From OMIW01 sp044235645 (lineage in GTDB: Bacteria; Bdellovibrionota_C; UBA2361; OMIW01), in contig JBIIHQ010000003.1 in assembly GCA_044235645.1 (NCBI GenBank), positions 1 to 64,000 of the forward strand: a stretch of DNA of 64,000 bases, given 5' to 3'. The position numbers were made by a program, and so were the translations under genes. Each line of letters starts with the position of its first letter. The first letter of the stretch is position 1. The notes below the pieces were generated by a model. The model saw only the letters and a program-made list of their open reading frames with translations, made no database searches and had not been told where the DNA came from. Shown here piece by piece: positions 1 through 9,112 of this stretch.

Positions 1-1507
1 AGCTGTTCGAAAAACCTCCCACATAGACACTACCATCAGTGCCGGCAGTGATACCCCGCCCCCAGTCTTGCCCCGTACCGCCAGCCCGCCGCGTCCACAG
101 TTTCGTCCCGTTCGGGTCGTACTTTGTGATAAAGGCATCATAGCCTTGCGAAGCGCCAAGTCTTGCCTGTCCATCGAGATTATCCGATAGGGTAACACCA
201 CTGGCATAGATACTCCCATCGCTACCGGTGGCAATCGCATAGCCCCACTCGTGGCGCTCCCCCCCAAACAATCGCGTCCACACCTTCGACCCATCGGAGC
301 TATACTTGGTAATGAACGCGTCGGTGTACCCATTGTTCATCTTCCCCTCAAGGGTCGGGCTGTCAGAGTATCCGACCGAATAAATACTTCCGTCGAGGCC
401 GACCGTAACACCGAAAACCCACTCCGTCTGCAAGCCCCCCATCAGTCGCGTCCACGCCTTAGTCCCATCTGGGCTCAACTTGGTTAAAAAAACATCCTGC
501 CCGCCGCTATTCATCTCGCCGTCGAGGGTGGCGCTACTTGAGACTCCTGTCATGTAGACGCTCCCATCGGTACCAGTGGCAAGAGCGGTCCCCTCCTCTA
601 AACCCGCCCCCCCCACGAGCCGTGTCCACCCCCCCTCCCCTGAAGGTTGCTGCCCCTTCTCCCGCACAACCAGCACCTTGGAGGTACTCCGGGACAAAAA
701 ATTGACTCCGAAGAGCTTCGAAAATCTTCCACTTCGCGTTGTGGAACTGAGTCCTTTGAGCGTCACCTCCGCCGCAACGAGTTCTTGCGCCTCCCGATGC
801 CTCGCCATCCACATGCCTCGGGACGGTTTTGAGGTTATTTCGTTTGCCCCATATTTGACAAAGTGGCGTTTCGCCTCCACTTCGGTATTAATTGGCGGGC
901 TAAAGCCGAGCAGGTCAGGGTTCGCCGCGAGATATGTTTGCCAATCAAAGTCACCCGGAAGCAGCGATGATTGAAACGACTGACCACTTTCCCAATCATC
1001 AACGAGCGGAGTTGGCAAGCTAAGTTGAGGCACTACCGCACTACACGGCTTTAACCCTCCCAGGCTTCGGTCAGAAAGATCATCGACACTGCCGAGCCTA
1101 AGGGTTGCCTTCGCTAACGTTCCTCCGCTCGTGTCTTCGAAAACCGCCTCTATCGGCTCGATTGTTCCTTCTGCTGGTATGCTCACTGCTGGAAGCGACA
1201 CACTTTCTACATTCTTTACGTCCATCGCACGCCTTCCGGCATCTAGCGCAAAACGGACCCTACCAGCATTCCGATTTATATGATCAAATTCGCACCCGGC
1301 CAACTCGTACGCCTTCAGTGCCGCAATCCCAATGCTCCGCACTCGACGATCTTGCTCGATGTTCTCTTGATACGCGCGATATCCGTCATACGCGAGACCG
1401 AACCCCATCAGAAATCCAATCACGACAAAGGGAGCGGCAATAGCAACCGTACCGCCCTCCCGTGGCCATCGAACGCCCCGCCCACGCCGCTGCACCGAGC
1501 TCACCAT
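1..1507 (-). CDS. TadG-like surface protein with SBBP beta-propeller repeats (3' end cut by window edge)
   Basis: The reading frame is open from an ATG at 1507 to the left edge, so the C-terminus is missing. GAGGGGG lies just upstream of the ATG. Residues about 19-40 form one hydrophobic segment (AIAAPFVVIGFLMGFGLAYD) after a basic N-terminus, as in the N-terminal segment of TadG/TadE-type Flp-pilus proteins. A middle part follows, containing a WQTYLAANPDLLGF...YGANE segment like the short 'YxxxNPDL...YG' modules of secreted proteins. From about residue 290 there are at least four repeats of 57-60 residues, with signatures GTDGSVY, DAFITKY and DGTKxWTR, typical of SBBP/beta-propeller repeats. 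It is probably a surface-exposed, membrane-anchored structural or adhesive protein. It lies 34 bases after the preceding TadE-like gene, suggesting one operon. Family placement is inferred from motifs only. Confidence 0.75.
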   Translation of the reverse strand, partial: MVSSVQRRGRGVRWPREGGTVAIAAPFVVIGFLMGFGLAYDGYRAYQENIEQDRRVRSIGIAALKAYELAGCEFDHINRNAGRVRFALDAGRRAMDVKNVESVSLPAVSIPAEGTIEPIEAVFEDTSGGTLAKATLRLGSVDDLSDRSLGGLKPCSAVVPQLSLPTPLVDDWESGQSFQSSLLPGDFDWQTYLAANPDLLGFSPPINTEVEAKRHFVKYGANEITSKPSRGMWMARHREAQELVAAEVTLKGLSSTTRSGRFSKLFGVNFLSRSTSKVLVVREKGQQPSGEGGWTRLVGGAGLEEGTALATGTDGSVYMTGVSSSATLDGEMNSGGQDVFLTKLSPDGTKAWTRLMGGLQTEWVFGVTVGLDGSIYSVGYSDSPTLEGKMNNGYTDAFITKYSSDGSKVWTRLFGGERHEWGYAIATGSDGSIYASGVTLSDNLDGQARLGASQGYDAFITKYDPNGTKLWTRRAGGTGQDWGRGITAGTDGSVYVGGFSNS

Positions 1508-1541
1508 CACACCCCCTCGTACTTCATACACCGGTCGTAAC

Positions 1542-2213
1542 CTATCCAATCGTCTCCGTGCGAGTCACGGAGAACGACGGCAGCAAACTACCTATTCCCG
1601 ACACATTACGCATTCTCGACTGTACCGCCCCGTCGAAGTAGCCAGTCGCTGCGACCGTCACTTTGCGGTACTTGCCCAGTCGAGGCTCAACCCCCACATC
1701 AACCGGGCTATCATCATACCTTACCAACAAATGAACCCGGGTCAGACTCGACGAGCCCAGCGAGGAAATGATGAACTGCCCCATCGTCGTCATGGTTATC
1801 CAGGCCCCACAGGCGATATCGTTCTGCCCACCCATGCAATTGCGCGAGCCCTCAGGTATCGCGTTCGACAGAGTCCAGTTATAAGTACCCCCATTGGCAT
1901 CCGGAATAAACGTGACCTCAAACTGCCGCTGCGCGCCTGTCGATGTCATCGTCGGAGTCGGACGTAACCCATTCCCCAGTACTGCCTGGTTGACAGCCCA
2001 CGATACCGCTCGGCTCGACTGATGCAGCGTGTTTGTTGCAACGATACCGACGAAGCCGGCAATCGCAGCTGGCACCAGCAATGCCGACTCAACAAGCGCT
2101 GCACCTCGTTGGCGTCCTCCTGAAGACCTGAGAGACCTCGGGGAACTAAGCGTTTCTAAAGCCTTCGCGCCCTTCAAAAAGACCCCCTGTTCTTTCCGGG
2201 TGTTTGTCTTCAT
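1542..2213 (-). CDS. TadE-like pilus assembly protein
   Basis: The ATG at 2213 follows AGGGAGGAGGGA and is preferred over the in-frame ATG 15 bases upstream. The product is about 223 residues. A basic N-terminus is followed by GAALVESALLVPAAIAGFVG, matching the TadE/TadF pattern (G-A-x-x-V-E plus one hydrophobic helix) of Flp/Tad minor pilins. The rest is a predicted extracytoplasmic domain with one cysteine pair (NCMGG...IACG). It sits between the other two Tad-like genes, with gaps of 66 and 34 bases, and is probably co-transcribed with them. No secretion ATPase or TadB/C platform gene is visible in the window, so the export machinery must lie elsewhere. Confidence 0.75.
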   Translation of the reverse strand: MKTNTRKEQGVFLKGAKALETLSSPRSLRSSGGRQRGAALVESALLVPAAIAGFVGIVATNTLHQSSRAVSWAVNQAVLGNGLRPTPTMTSTGAQRQFEVTFIPDANGGTYNWTLSNAIPEGSRNCMGGQNDIACGAWITMTTMGQFIISSLGSSSLTRVHLLVRYDDSPVDVGVEPRLGKYRKVTVAATGYFDGAVQSRMRNVSGIGSLLPSFSVTRTETIG

Positions 2214-2279
2214 TCCCTCCTCCCTCATTAACCCAATCTGACACAGTCCATAGGTCGCAGGCTTCGATCGCTTCCCTCA

Positions 2280-3914
2280 TCAAGGTTGATTCTGAATAAG
2301 GCCTGGCACCCCACTTCCCGCACAATTTTGCCATTCATAGACGTAGTATCTACATTGATTGCACAGCGAGTCGTCTGTTGTGCCCGGAACTAAACATCCT
2401 GCCCCGGATTGAACGCACGTCGGTGTTGTCCCTCCATCACCCGCCGACTTAATGAAGTGCTTACCGGCCCAATGACAGGAGGTATTGCACTGACCATCGG
2501 AGTCCTCGTGATTTGAACTATTTATACGTATTCCCGACCCATTATCACACATTTTGACACAAGACTTCGTGATATAACTTTCGTTTCTTCTATTCCCACA
2601 AAAATCCTGCTCCCATGTGGGCTGCCTGTTGTTCATGTTACTGTCACAGGTATTCGCCCAGGGGCCAGACTGCGACGACCAGCCACCCCGATATTCGGTA
2701 GTCTGATTTCTTTTGTTGCCACATGCGTCCTGCTCCCACCGCAGTCGCGATTGCTTTCCCTCTGTATTACAGCTTGTCGACCAGAGGCCATACTGCGTAT
2801 TCCACCCACACGAGCTATCACTCGCACGACAACCCGCCACCTCCGTATGGTTCCTGTTCGGCTGGCACCCCCCCCTATCGCGTTCCCACCTCCATTGACG
2901 CCGCTTTCCATCGGCTTCGCAGTAAGGGCTCCACTCTCTATTCGGATTATCTTTGCCCCAGCCGGACTGGAGCTGATCAAAGCACGGCTGACACCGCGAC
3001 TCCGAAATACCCGACGAATTACCACAGGAGTCGCTGTATGAGTTCGTCCTCGTTCCGGGACCACACTCCGCGCTCCAAGCCGACCAGCTACCTGATGATT
3101 GTCGCGGCTCACAACTCGGAGCCGTCACTGGCTGAGCCACCTGAGGATAGAACGGCACGGCCATCACCATCGGATACGAACCCACAATTCCTTTCACCTC
3201 GACCACTGCGACTACTTCGGTCGGCAGCTTAGTGCTCACTGAGGAAAGACTATTCCATGAACCTAGCTCAGCGGCCGGCACCTTGATTATCCGACAGGTT
3301 CCCCGCCCCCCAGCCCGGCTGGTGCTGGGTTGTGCCTCAGAGTCCCTGAGACCTTGCAGCCTCTTTCGCGCATTAAACCTATCGTGCGCCCCCTCCATCT
3401 CCGTCTCTGAAGCTGTGTTAGCACTAGCGACCACCCCACACGCATGATAATTATTGAGAGATGCCCAATTACTAGGGCCCTCGTTCCAATCTTCTACTAA
3501 TGCCGAAGTCAACGGCGGCAGATACCCAAAGTTAAGCTCCTCGAGCCTCGCCTCGGTACCAAGCCGGTCAAGGTGCCTCACTTTCTTGAACGACACTCCT
3601 CCAACACCCGACATCGCCGATGCAAACCTATCAGATAGACTTTTACGCGCCGTTTTGAATGCCGTATACTCGGGCCCCTCCCCCCTGTTCCAAAAATCGC
3701 CCAAGAGAGCCTTATTCCCTCGAGCATCATCGACAAGCTCGGTAAGCTGATGGTAAGCGCTGTTGTACCGATGCATTACCACGAGGGGTTCGGCAACCCC
3801 GACCCCCAGCGCGACCACCATAGGTGTCACAATCGCAGCCTCAAGGAGCTGAGCACCGCGCTCCGCTATCCTCGCCAAAGCTCCTCGCGTCTTCGTTGTT
3901 CGCTTACCTGCCAT
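2280..3914 (-). CDS. TadE-like protein with thrombospondin-1-like cysteine repeats
   Basis: The start is taken as the ATG at 3914, preceded by GAGG at about 6 bases; an in-frame start 57 bases upstream is possible. Product about 544 residues. The N-terminus has ERGAQLLEAAIVTPMVVALG, a TadE-type segment with the conserved Glu. A non-repetitive region of about 240 residues follows. Next comes WSAWSAECGPGTR, the hallmark of thrombospondin type 1 repeats, and then three related Trp/Cys-rich units of about 45 residues (WSPYC...WRWERD; WSTSC...LRWEQDACGNKRN; WANTC...TWEQDFCGNRRN). The last 100 residues hold many further cysteines. The protein is probably membrane-anchored, exported and disulfide-rich, with an adhesive or interaction role. 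TSP1-like repeats on a Tad-like anchor are unusual. Confidence 0.75.
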   Translation of the reverse strand: MAGKRTTKTRGALARIAERGAQLLEAAIVTPMVVALGVGVAEPLVVMHRYNSAYHQLTELVDDARGNKALLGDFWNRGEGPEYTAFKTARKSLSDRFASAMSGVGGVSFKKVRHLDRLGTEARLEELNFGYLPPLTSALVEDWNEGPSNWASLNNYHACGVVASANTASETEMEGAHDRFNARKRLQGLRDSEAQPSTSRAGGRGTCRIIKVPAAELGSWNSLSSVSTKLPTEVVAVVEVKGIVGSYPMVMAVPFYPQVAQPVTAPSCEPRQSSGSWSAWSAECGPGTRTNSYSDSCGNSSGISESRCQPCFDQLQSGWGKDNPNREWSPYCEADGKRRQWRWERDRGGCQPNRNHTEVAGCRASDSSCGWNTQYGLWSTSCNTEGKQSRLRWEQDACGNKRNQTTEYRGGWSSQSGPWANTCDSNMNNRQPTWEQDFCGNRRNESYITKSCVKMCDNGSGIRINSSNHEDSDGQCNTSCHWAGKHFIKSAGDGGTTPTCVQSGAGCLVPGTTDDSLCNQCRYYVYEWQNCAGSGVPGLIQNQP

Positions 3915-4286
3915 ACCGAGCCTCGTCTCCCTACGTTCTACATCGTGGCAGCACGGAGGTGTTACAGACACGTCCGCCCTCGCCCCATGAAACTTAAAAT
4001 CAGCTCTGTGGGCTGTAGCCAGATCAACCCCGTTCCCTTCTCTTCAAACCTCTATCGCCGAAACAACCCCCATTCTGTTCTATGAGGATAGCCCGCATCC
4101 AATTCCAAAATCAAACTTTTTTTGAGCGCAATTCCGATCCGCGTCAAAATGACGGTCGTTGGAACGGGGGACGGACGAATGAGTCGGCCTGAGAAACGGC
4201 GGATGTTCGTGGGTAAGGCCAAAATGACCCCTTACTCTCAGCTCGCCCGACACCCGTTTTTGCGCTTTACCCTCAACTTTTCGCTG
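3915..4286 (-). other. Intergenic stretch between flagellin and the Tad-like operon
   Basis: No convincing ORF lies on either strand. On the minus strand a weak sigma70-like pair can be drawn: TTGATT (forward 4109-4114) and TATCCT (forward 4085-4090) with an 18-base spacer, about 170 bases upstream of the Tad-like start. No clear terminator follows the flagellin gene. The promoter is only a guess, but the gap suggests that the Tad-like genes have their own transcription start. Confidence 0.3.
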
Positions 4287-5108
4287 CTAGGCGCTCCACG
4301 TTCGAATTGAACCGTAAATTTGTGACACCAAACTCTCTGACCTCTGGAGCTGTTCGAGCAGGAGATTCGACGCTGTCTCCTGTTGAGCAGTCGCCCTCTC
4401 CAGATTCGCTGTCTCCTCAACCTCATCGATTGAACGCATCACCACCGATGCCTCATCATACAATCCTACCATCACCCCAAGATACGTCACCGCCGCCGAT
4501 GCCCGCGATCGACCAGCGTTAATCACCCCTCGACGACGTTCAATTTCCTCAAGATATACCTCGAGGTCGGCGAGCTCCGTTGCCGGGTTACCGGTCGAAG
4601 ATATATCGATTGATCCGAGTTCAATCGAAGCTCCATCCCCCACGGTCACCTGAAAGGACCCCGAGTCCTCCTGACTTGCTTTAACGGTTATTGATGAGAA
4701 ATCTCCAAAAAAAATGCTCTTCTCCCCAAACTTTGCTGATCTTATGAAATCGTTAGCCTGAGCAATCAGATCGTTTGCCTCGCTATTGAGGCTCGCTCGC
4801 TCAGTCGGATCGGTTGTCGCTGACGCTTCCTCAATAACCGCTCTTACATCCCCCATAATCGCCTGAACTCCCTCAAGGGCTGCATCGGCGACGTTCAGGT
4901 ACGATATCCCATCATTAAGATTGCTTATTGTGGCAAGACCGGTTGTCACCTGAGCATCGAGGCCATTTGCTACCCCGATACTAACCGAATCGTTCTCCCG
5001 CTCTCCCGTCAAAAGCCTCTTCTGAATTCGCTCGACATCCCAGGTCGATTGCCGAAGGTACCCTACCAACCACGACGTGACGACGTTACTACTCGCTAAC
5101 ACACTCAC
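4287..5108 (-). CDS. Short flagellin
   Basis: The GTG start at 5108 is preceded by AAGGAGG at 6 bases. The product of 273 residues has the conserved N-terminal D0/D1 region (RLLTGERENDS..., NLNDGISYLNVADAALEGVQAIM, EANDLIAQANDFI, and the FGEKSIF segment that parallels FNGxxL). It also has the matching C-terminal coiled region (RSRASAAVTYLGVM..., ETANLERATAQQETASNLLLEQL). The D2/D3 surface domain is almost absent, leaving only about 70 residues between the conserved arms, so it is near-minimal. It would be exported by the flagellar type III apparatus and polymerise as filament. No other flagellar gene is recognisable in the window. Confidence 0.85.
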   Translation of the reverse strand: MSVLASSNVVTSWLVGYLRQSTWDVERIQKRLLTGERENDSVSIGVANGLDAQVTTGLATISNLNDGISYLNVADAALEGVQAIMGDVRAVIEEASATTDPTERASLNSEANDLIAQANDFIRSAKFGEKSIFFGDFSSITVKASQEDSGSFQVTVGDGASIELGSIDISSTGNPATELADLEVYLEEIERRRGVINAGRSRASAAVTYLGVMVGLYDEASVVMRSIDEVEETANLERATAQQETASNLLLEQLQRSESLVSQIYGSIRTWSA

Positions 5109-5189
5109 GGCAACCTCCTTGATCCCTCACGACAGCTTCCTCAAGGGAGAAACCGGCTCCCTCCACTATCCCAAACCTCTCTCCCGCCT

Positions 5190-5420
5190 CTAATCCTCCA
5201 GAAGGAATCGCACCCGTGCTTCGTCGAACGGTATACAAAGCAAATCCACCTGCGCTTGTCCCCGGAAAACCCGCACTCCAAGAGCGTCGGCCAAAAGCTC
5301 AGCCTCCTCAGGATTTCTCACGATGCTGTAGGCAAAATGCAGATCTGGTTCTCTGCTCGACATCATCCCTCCAAGCGATTTCAAATTTCTCAGCCCCCGA
5401 TAGTGGTTACCGAAATCCAT
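5190..5420 (-). CDS. Small hypothetical protein upstream of flagellin
   Basis: The ATG at 5420 is preceded by AAAAAGGAGGCGCG, an excellent Shine-Dalgarno sequence, so this start is preferred over one 30 bases upstream. The product of 76 residues has no membrane segment. It contains FAYSIVRNPEEAELLADALGVRVF and ends in DEARVRFLLED, suggesting a compact alpha/beta fold. It lies 81 bases before the flagellin start on the same strand and may share its transcript. I do not recognise a family; a regulatory or chaperone role for the flagellin is only a positional guess. Confidence 0.55.
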   Translation of the reverse strand: MDFGNHYRGLRNLKSLGGMMSSREPDLHFAYSIVRNPEEAELLADALGVRVFRGQAQVDLLCIPFDEARVRFLLED

Positions 5421-5642
5421 CGCGCCTCCTTTTTCGAACCCCATCACCACAACCTACCAAGTCCCGTGCGTACCCTTGTTATGGAGGGTCCGCGAACCCT
5501 GTGCGGTTAGCCCATAGAACCTTTCGTTGAATTCGCGGAGCGCTTGACATCGAAGCAACACCTCAGCCTCCTCAGGACTACGCGCGTCTCGGGGCCTTCT
5601 GAACTGATGATTTCACCACTAGTGCGTGACCGTGCGAGTTCG

Positions 5643-6560
5643 CTAACCGTGGCGGATCCCCGCGGTGGATCCCTCTGCCGCTGGACCCCGTTCGGGATGT
5701 CCCCGATCGGCGTGCCGCCCGAGCCGTCGTTGAAGCTCGAAAAGCTCCTCAAGAAGCTCGGTCTGAATATTTTGGACCTCGAGAAGCCGCTGCCACTGAT
5801 GATTCATCAGCTGATCAAGTTTGCGGGAAAGGTGGCGAATCTCAAGCTCTGCCTTTAGATTAACGAGGTAATCCTGTTCGGACCGATAACGATCCTTTGC
5901 CTCCTGGCGATTCTGACTCATCATGATAATCGGTGCCTGCATGGCTGCGATGCACGAAAGAAGCAAATTAAGAAGGATAAATGGGTAGGGGTCAAAAGCG
6001 GCGGAGTCGCCTCCCCGCGAATTCACAATTATCCACACCGCAAGAACGGCGGAAAAACATCCAATAAAGATCCAACTCCCCCCGAAAGAGGCCACCCGAT
6101 CTGCTATTAACTGCCCCTTCGTGAGCGATTGATCGAAATGTGTGTTAATATCTTCAGAAATTATTGCCTGTTCCTGGAGGCTTCTGATGACCTCTTCCTC
6201 GAGCTGGGTCAGCTCTCCCCTTTCCTGCACAATAGTATGAGCGACGAAGCCCCCCCGAAACCGGTTGAGGCATCGGTGACAGATCGGCTGATCCTCTTGC
6301 CACCCCACCGCCTGCTCTCGAATGTATTGATTAAGCGCCACTCCATGAAGCGCGCTGGGCGAGAGCTCGGCTCCAGAGGCGCGCTTGTGACAGATGGCGC
6401 AGTGAGTGGCACCGGGGACATTGCCTCGGTGGCGACGGCGGGTATGGTGGAGCTGTTCAGTTGATGTGGGGGAAACGTCCCCCGGGGAATGTTCCGTCTC
6501 ATCCTGCTTTCTCTCGACAGGGGAGGCTCCGTGAGTATCTTTTGGTGGTTCAGCACCCAT
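5643..6560 (-). CDS. DUF1003 family membrane protein
   Basis: The ATG at 6560 follows GGGGGGAGGAATC, which fixes the start despite a longer open frame. Product 305 residues. After a polar N-terminus there is a zinc-ribbon-like pair, CAIC...CHRC. The DUF1003 core follows: GQLIADRVASFGGSWIFI, two membrane helices (IFIGCFSAVLAVWIIV and FILLNLLLSCIAAMQAPIIM) and the highly conserved MMSQNRQEAKDR, then a coiled-coil tail. DUF1003 proteins are inner-membrane proteins of unknown biochemical role. The gene begins 62 bases after the end of leuS on the same strand. Confidence 0.88.
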   Translation of the reverse strand: MGAEPPKDTHGASPVERKQDETEHSPGDVSPTSTEQLHHTRRRHRGNVPGATHCAICHKRASGAELSPSALHGVALNQYIREQAVGWQEDQPICHRCLNRFRGGFVAHTIVQERGELTQLEEEVIRSLQEQAIISEDINTHFDQSLTKGQLIADRVASFGGSWIFIGCFSAVLAVWIIVNSRGGDSAAFDPYPFILLNLLLSCIAAMQAPIIMMSQNRQEAKDRYRSEQDYLVNLKAELEIRHLSRKLDQLMNHQWQRLLEVQNIQTELLEELFELQRRLGRHADRGHPERGPAAEGSTAGIRHG

Positions 6561-6622
6561 GATTCCTCCCCCCTGTCGCTGTTTGCCCCGGAACTCAACC
6601 GTCCTACCACCACCATCGACCG

Positions 6623-9112
6623 TTACACAACGACATTTACCAGTTTGTCCGGAACAACGATCATTTTCCGGATATCCTTTCCATCGCACCACCTCCCGAC
6701 CGCCGGGTGACCGCGAACCGCAGCTTCAACCTCTTCGCGAGGCGTGCCCGGCGCAGCGGTGATCTCACCCCGCAGTTTTCCGTTCACCTGGATCACGATC
6801 GTAATCATGTCCTCCTTCGCTTTCTCGAGATCCCCGACCGGCCATTGCGAGCAGTGAATACTTTCCCCCTCGCCTCCTCGATGCCACAACTCCTCAGTAA
6901 TATGGGGGAAGATCGGCGCCATCAGCTGAAGAAGGGTACGACACGCCATCCGCCATACGGGCTTGCTCACCGAACCACGCTCACGCGAGAGAAGATTCGC
7001 AAACTCCATATACCCGGCGATCACGGTGTTGAACCGAAAATCGGAGAGACCCTCGGTCGCCCGGATAATCAACTGGTGCATCCGACGTTCAATAAGGATA
7101 TCGGCCTTCCCGGGACCAGACGCCGCCCCCTCTGAGAGTGTTCCCTCTTCGAGAACCAGCCGCCACGTCCGATGAAGAAAGCGAGAGATCCCCTCAATCG
7201 CGCTCGGGTCCCACGGCCCTCCCTGCTCCCACGGGCCAAGGAACATCAGATACCCCCGTACCGTATCGGCTCCATAATCCCGCACGTAATCGTCCGGATT
7301 GACCACATTACCCCGGCTTTTCGACATCTTCTCGTTGTCTGGACCCAGCACCATTCCCTGATTGACCAGCCGAATCATGGGCTCGGAAAAATCGTACAGC
7401 CCGATATCTCGGAGTGCCTTTGAGAAGAAACGCGTGTATAGAAGATGCATCGTTGCATGTTCTATTCCCCCAGTGTACTGGTCCACCGGTGCCCAGTACG
7501 AAAACGCCTCTGGATCCCACGGCGTATCATCACGATGGATAACCGCCCCCTTCTTCCAGTACGGGGAGATGTACCCGTACTGATACCAGCTCGAGCAGAG
7601 GAAAGTATCCATCGTATCGGTCTCTCGCTCTGCCGCGTTACCACACCGCGGGCACGAAACGTGGCGAAAGCTGGGGTGATATTTGAGAGGGCTTTCTCCC
7701 GTCGGCTTGAAGGCAGCATCATCGGGAAGAGTGACCGGAAGTGATTCGTATGGAACCGGCACTTCACCACAGCCGGTGCAATACACCATCGGGATTGGGG
7801 TGCCCCACATCCTTTGACGGCTGATCAACCAATCCCGCAGCCGATACGAAATCGTACGCTTTCCAAAACCGCACTCCTCTATCCACTCCGCGATGCGTGG
7901 TATCGCCTCTGCCACCGGGGTACCAGTGAAGGGACCACTAGCAACGAGCGTCCCCTCAGTTTTTGATGAGTAGGCACCGGTCGAGGCGCTGCCCCCCGCC
8001 GGGGGTTCGATAACGGTGACTATCGGGAGGGAGAATTTATGCGCGAATTCGTAATCGCGGTCGTCGTGGCCCGGTACTGCCATAATCGCGCCCGTCCCGT
8101 ATCCCATCAACACGTAATCGGCGACCCATACCGGTACTGGTTGGTTCGTTGCGGGATTAATCGCATACGCCCCGGTGAACACCCCCGTTTTTTCCTTGTC
8201 GGTCGCCGTTCTCGTTCGTTCGTCGAGACGCTGAGCTGCTTCGACGTAGTCGGTGACCGCGGAGCGGTACGACGGAGGAGTGAGAGCGGAAACTGCGGGG
8301 TGCTCTGGGGCAAGTACCAGGAAAGTCGCTCCCCAAAGGGTGTCCGGACGGGTGGTAAAAACGGTGATAGTACTCCCCTCCCGACACTCTGCGGTCGGCG
8401 GTACTGAAAAGACAACCTCAGCCCCTTCACTTCTCCCGATCCAGTTCGTCTGCATCGTCTTGACCCGCTCGGGCCACGCGAGGGTTCCCAGTTCAGTGAG
8501 CAGCTCCTCGGCGTACCTCGTGATCCGAAACTTCCACTGATTGAGCTCCTTCTTAACGACCGGGCTGTCGCATCGCTCGCAGAGCCGCTCAACCCCCACG
8601 ACCTGCTCACGCGCAAGGGTAGTATTGCAACTGGGGCACCAATCAACCGGCGCAAATTCACGATACGCGAGCCCCGCCTCGTAAAGCCGCAGGAAGAGCC
8701 ACTGGGTCCATTTGTAATAATCGGGGTCACACGTCACTACCTCATGATCCCACGCCCACATTGCCCCCATCTGCCGGAGCTGTCCCCGCATCCGCGCAAT
8801 GTTGTCGTAGGTCCATTTCTTGGGGTGGAGATTGTGCTTGATAGCTGCGTTCTCGGCGGGAAGGCCAAAAGCATCGAAACCGACCGGGAAAAATACATTA
8901 TACCCCTGCATCCGGCGAAATCGGGCCGCTGCATCAGAGGGGGTCATCGCGTACCAGTGGCCCGCATGCAGATCCCCCGAGGGGTACGGCAGCATCGTCA
9001 GGGCGTACCATTTCGGGCGCGCGGGGTCGATCCTCGTTCGGTCGATACCCTGCTCTTCCCACGTGGCGTGCCATCGCTGTTCGACTGATTGGTGATCATA
9101 CCGTTCGCTCAT
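6623..9112 (-). CDS. leuS: Leucyl-tRNA synthetase
   Basis: This class I aminoacyl-tRNA synthetase charges tRNA-Leu with leucine. From the ATG at 9112 the protein has 829 residues, normal for bacterial LeuRS. The frame is open 159 bases further upstream, but that part does not look like LeuRS. Visible are the HIGH motif as HAGH (residues 49-52, after PYPSGDL), a zinc-binding cysteine set (WCPSC...CERC), the CP1 editing insertion (TTRPDTLWGATFLVLAPEH), KMSKS (about 595-599) and a C-terminal end KMIVVPDKLVNVVV. It is upstream of and close to the DUF1003 gene, so the two may be co-transcribed. Confidence 0.97.
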   Translation of the reverse strand: MSERYDHQSVEQRWHATWEEQGIDRTRIDPARPKWYALTMLPYPSGDLHAGHWYAMTPSDAAARFRRMQGYNVFFPVGFDAFGLPAENAAIKHNLHPKKWTYDNIARMRGQLRQMGAMWAWDHEVVTCDPDYYKWTQWLFLRLYEAGLAYREFAPVDWCPSCNTTLAREQVVGVERLCERCDSPVVKKELNQWKFRITRYAEELLTELGTLAWPERVKTMQTNWIGRSEGAEVVFSVPPTAECREGSTITVFTTRPDTLWGATFLVLAPEHPAVSALTPPSYRSAVTDYVEAAQRLDERTRTATDKEKTGVFTGAYAINPATNQPVPVWVADYVLMGYGTGAIMAVPGHDDRDYEFAHKFSLPIVTVIEPPAGGSASTGAYSSKTEGTLVASGPFTGTPVAEAIPRIAEWIEECGFGKRTISYRLRDWLISRQRMWGTPIPMVYCTGCGEVPVPYESLPVTLPDDAAFKPTGESPLKYHPSFRHVSCPRCGNAAERETDTMDTFLCSSWYQYGYISPYWKKGAVIHRDDTPWDPEAFSYWAPVDQYTGGIEHATMHLLYTRFFSKALRDIGLYDFSEPMIRLVNQGMVLGPDNEKMSKSRGNVVNPDDYVRDYGADTVRGYLMFLGPWEQGGPWDPSAIEGISRFLHRTWRLVLEEGTLSEGAASGPGKADILIERRMHQLIIRATEGLSDFRFNTVIAGYMEFANLLSRERGSVSKPVWRMACRTLLQLMAPIFPHITEELWHRGGEGESIHCSQWPVGDLEKAKEDMITIVIQVNGKLRGEITAAPGTPREEVEAAVRGHPAVGRWCDGKDIRKMIVVPDKLVNVVV

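Noticed and set aside
2723..3232. Plus-strand frame opposite the thrombospondin-like region
   Set aside because: It mirrors the repeat gene; the minus strand has the coherent Cys/Trp repeats.
5507..5752. Minus-strand 81-residue frame overlapping the DUF1003 3' end
   Set aside because: Most of it overlaps the DUF1003 gene in another frame, and it has no ribosome-binding site.
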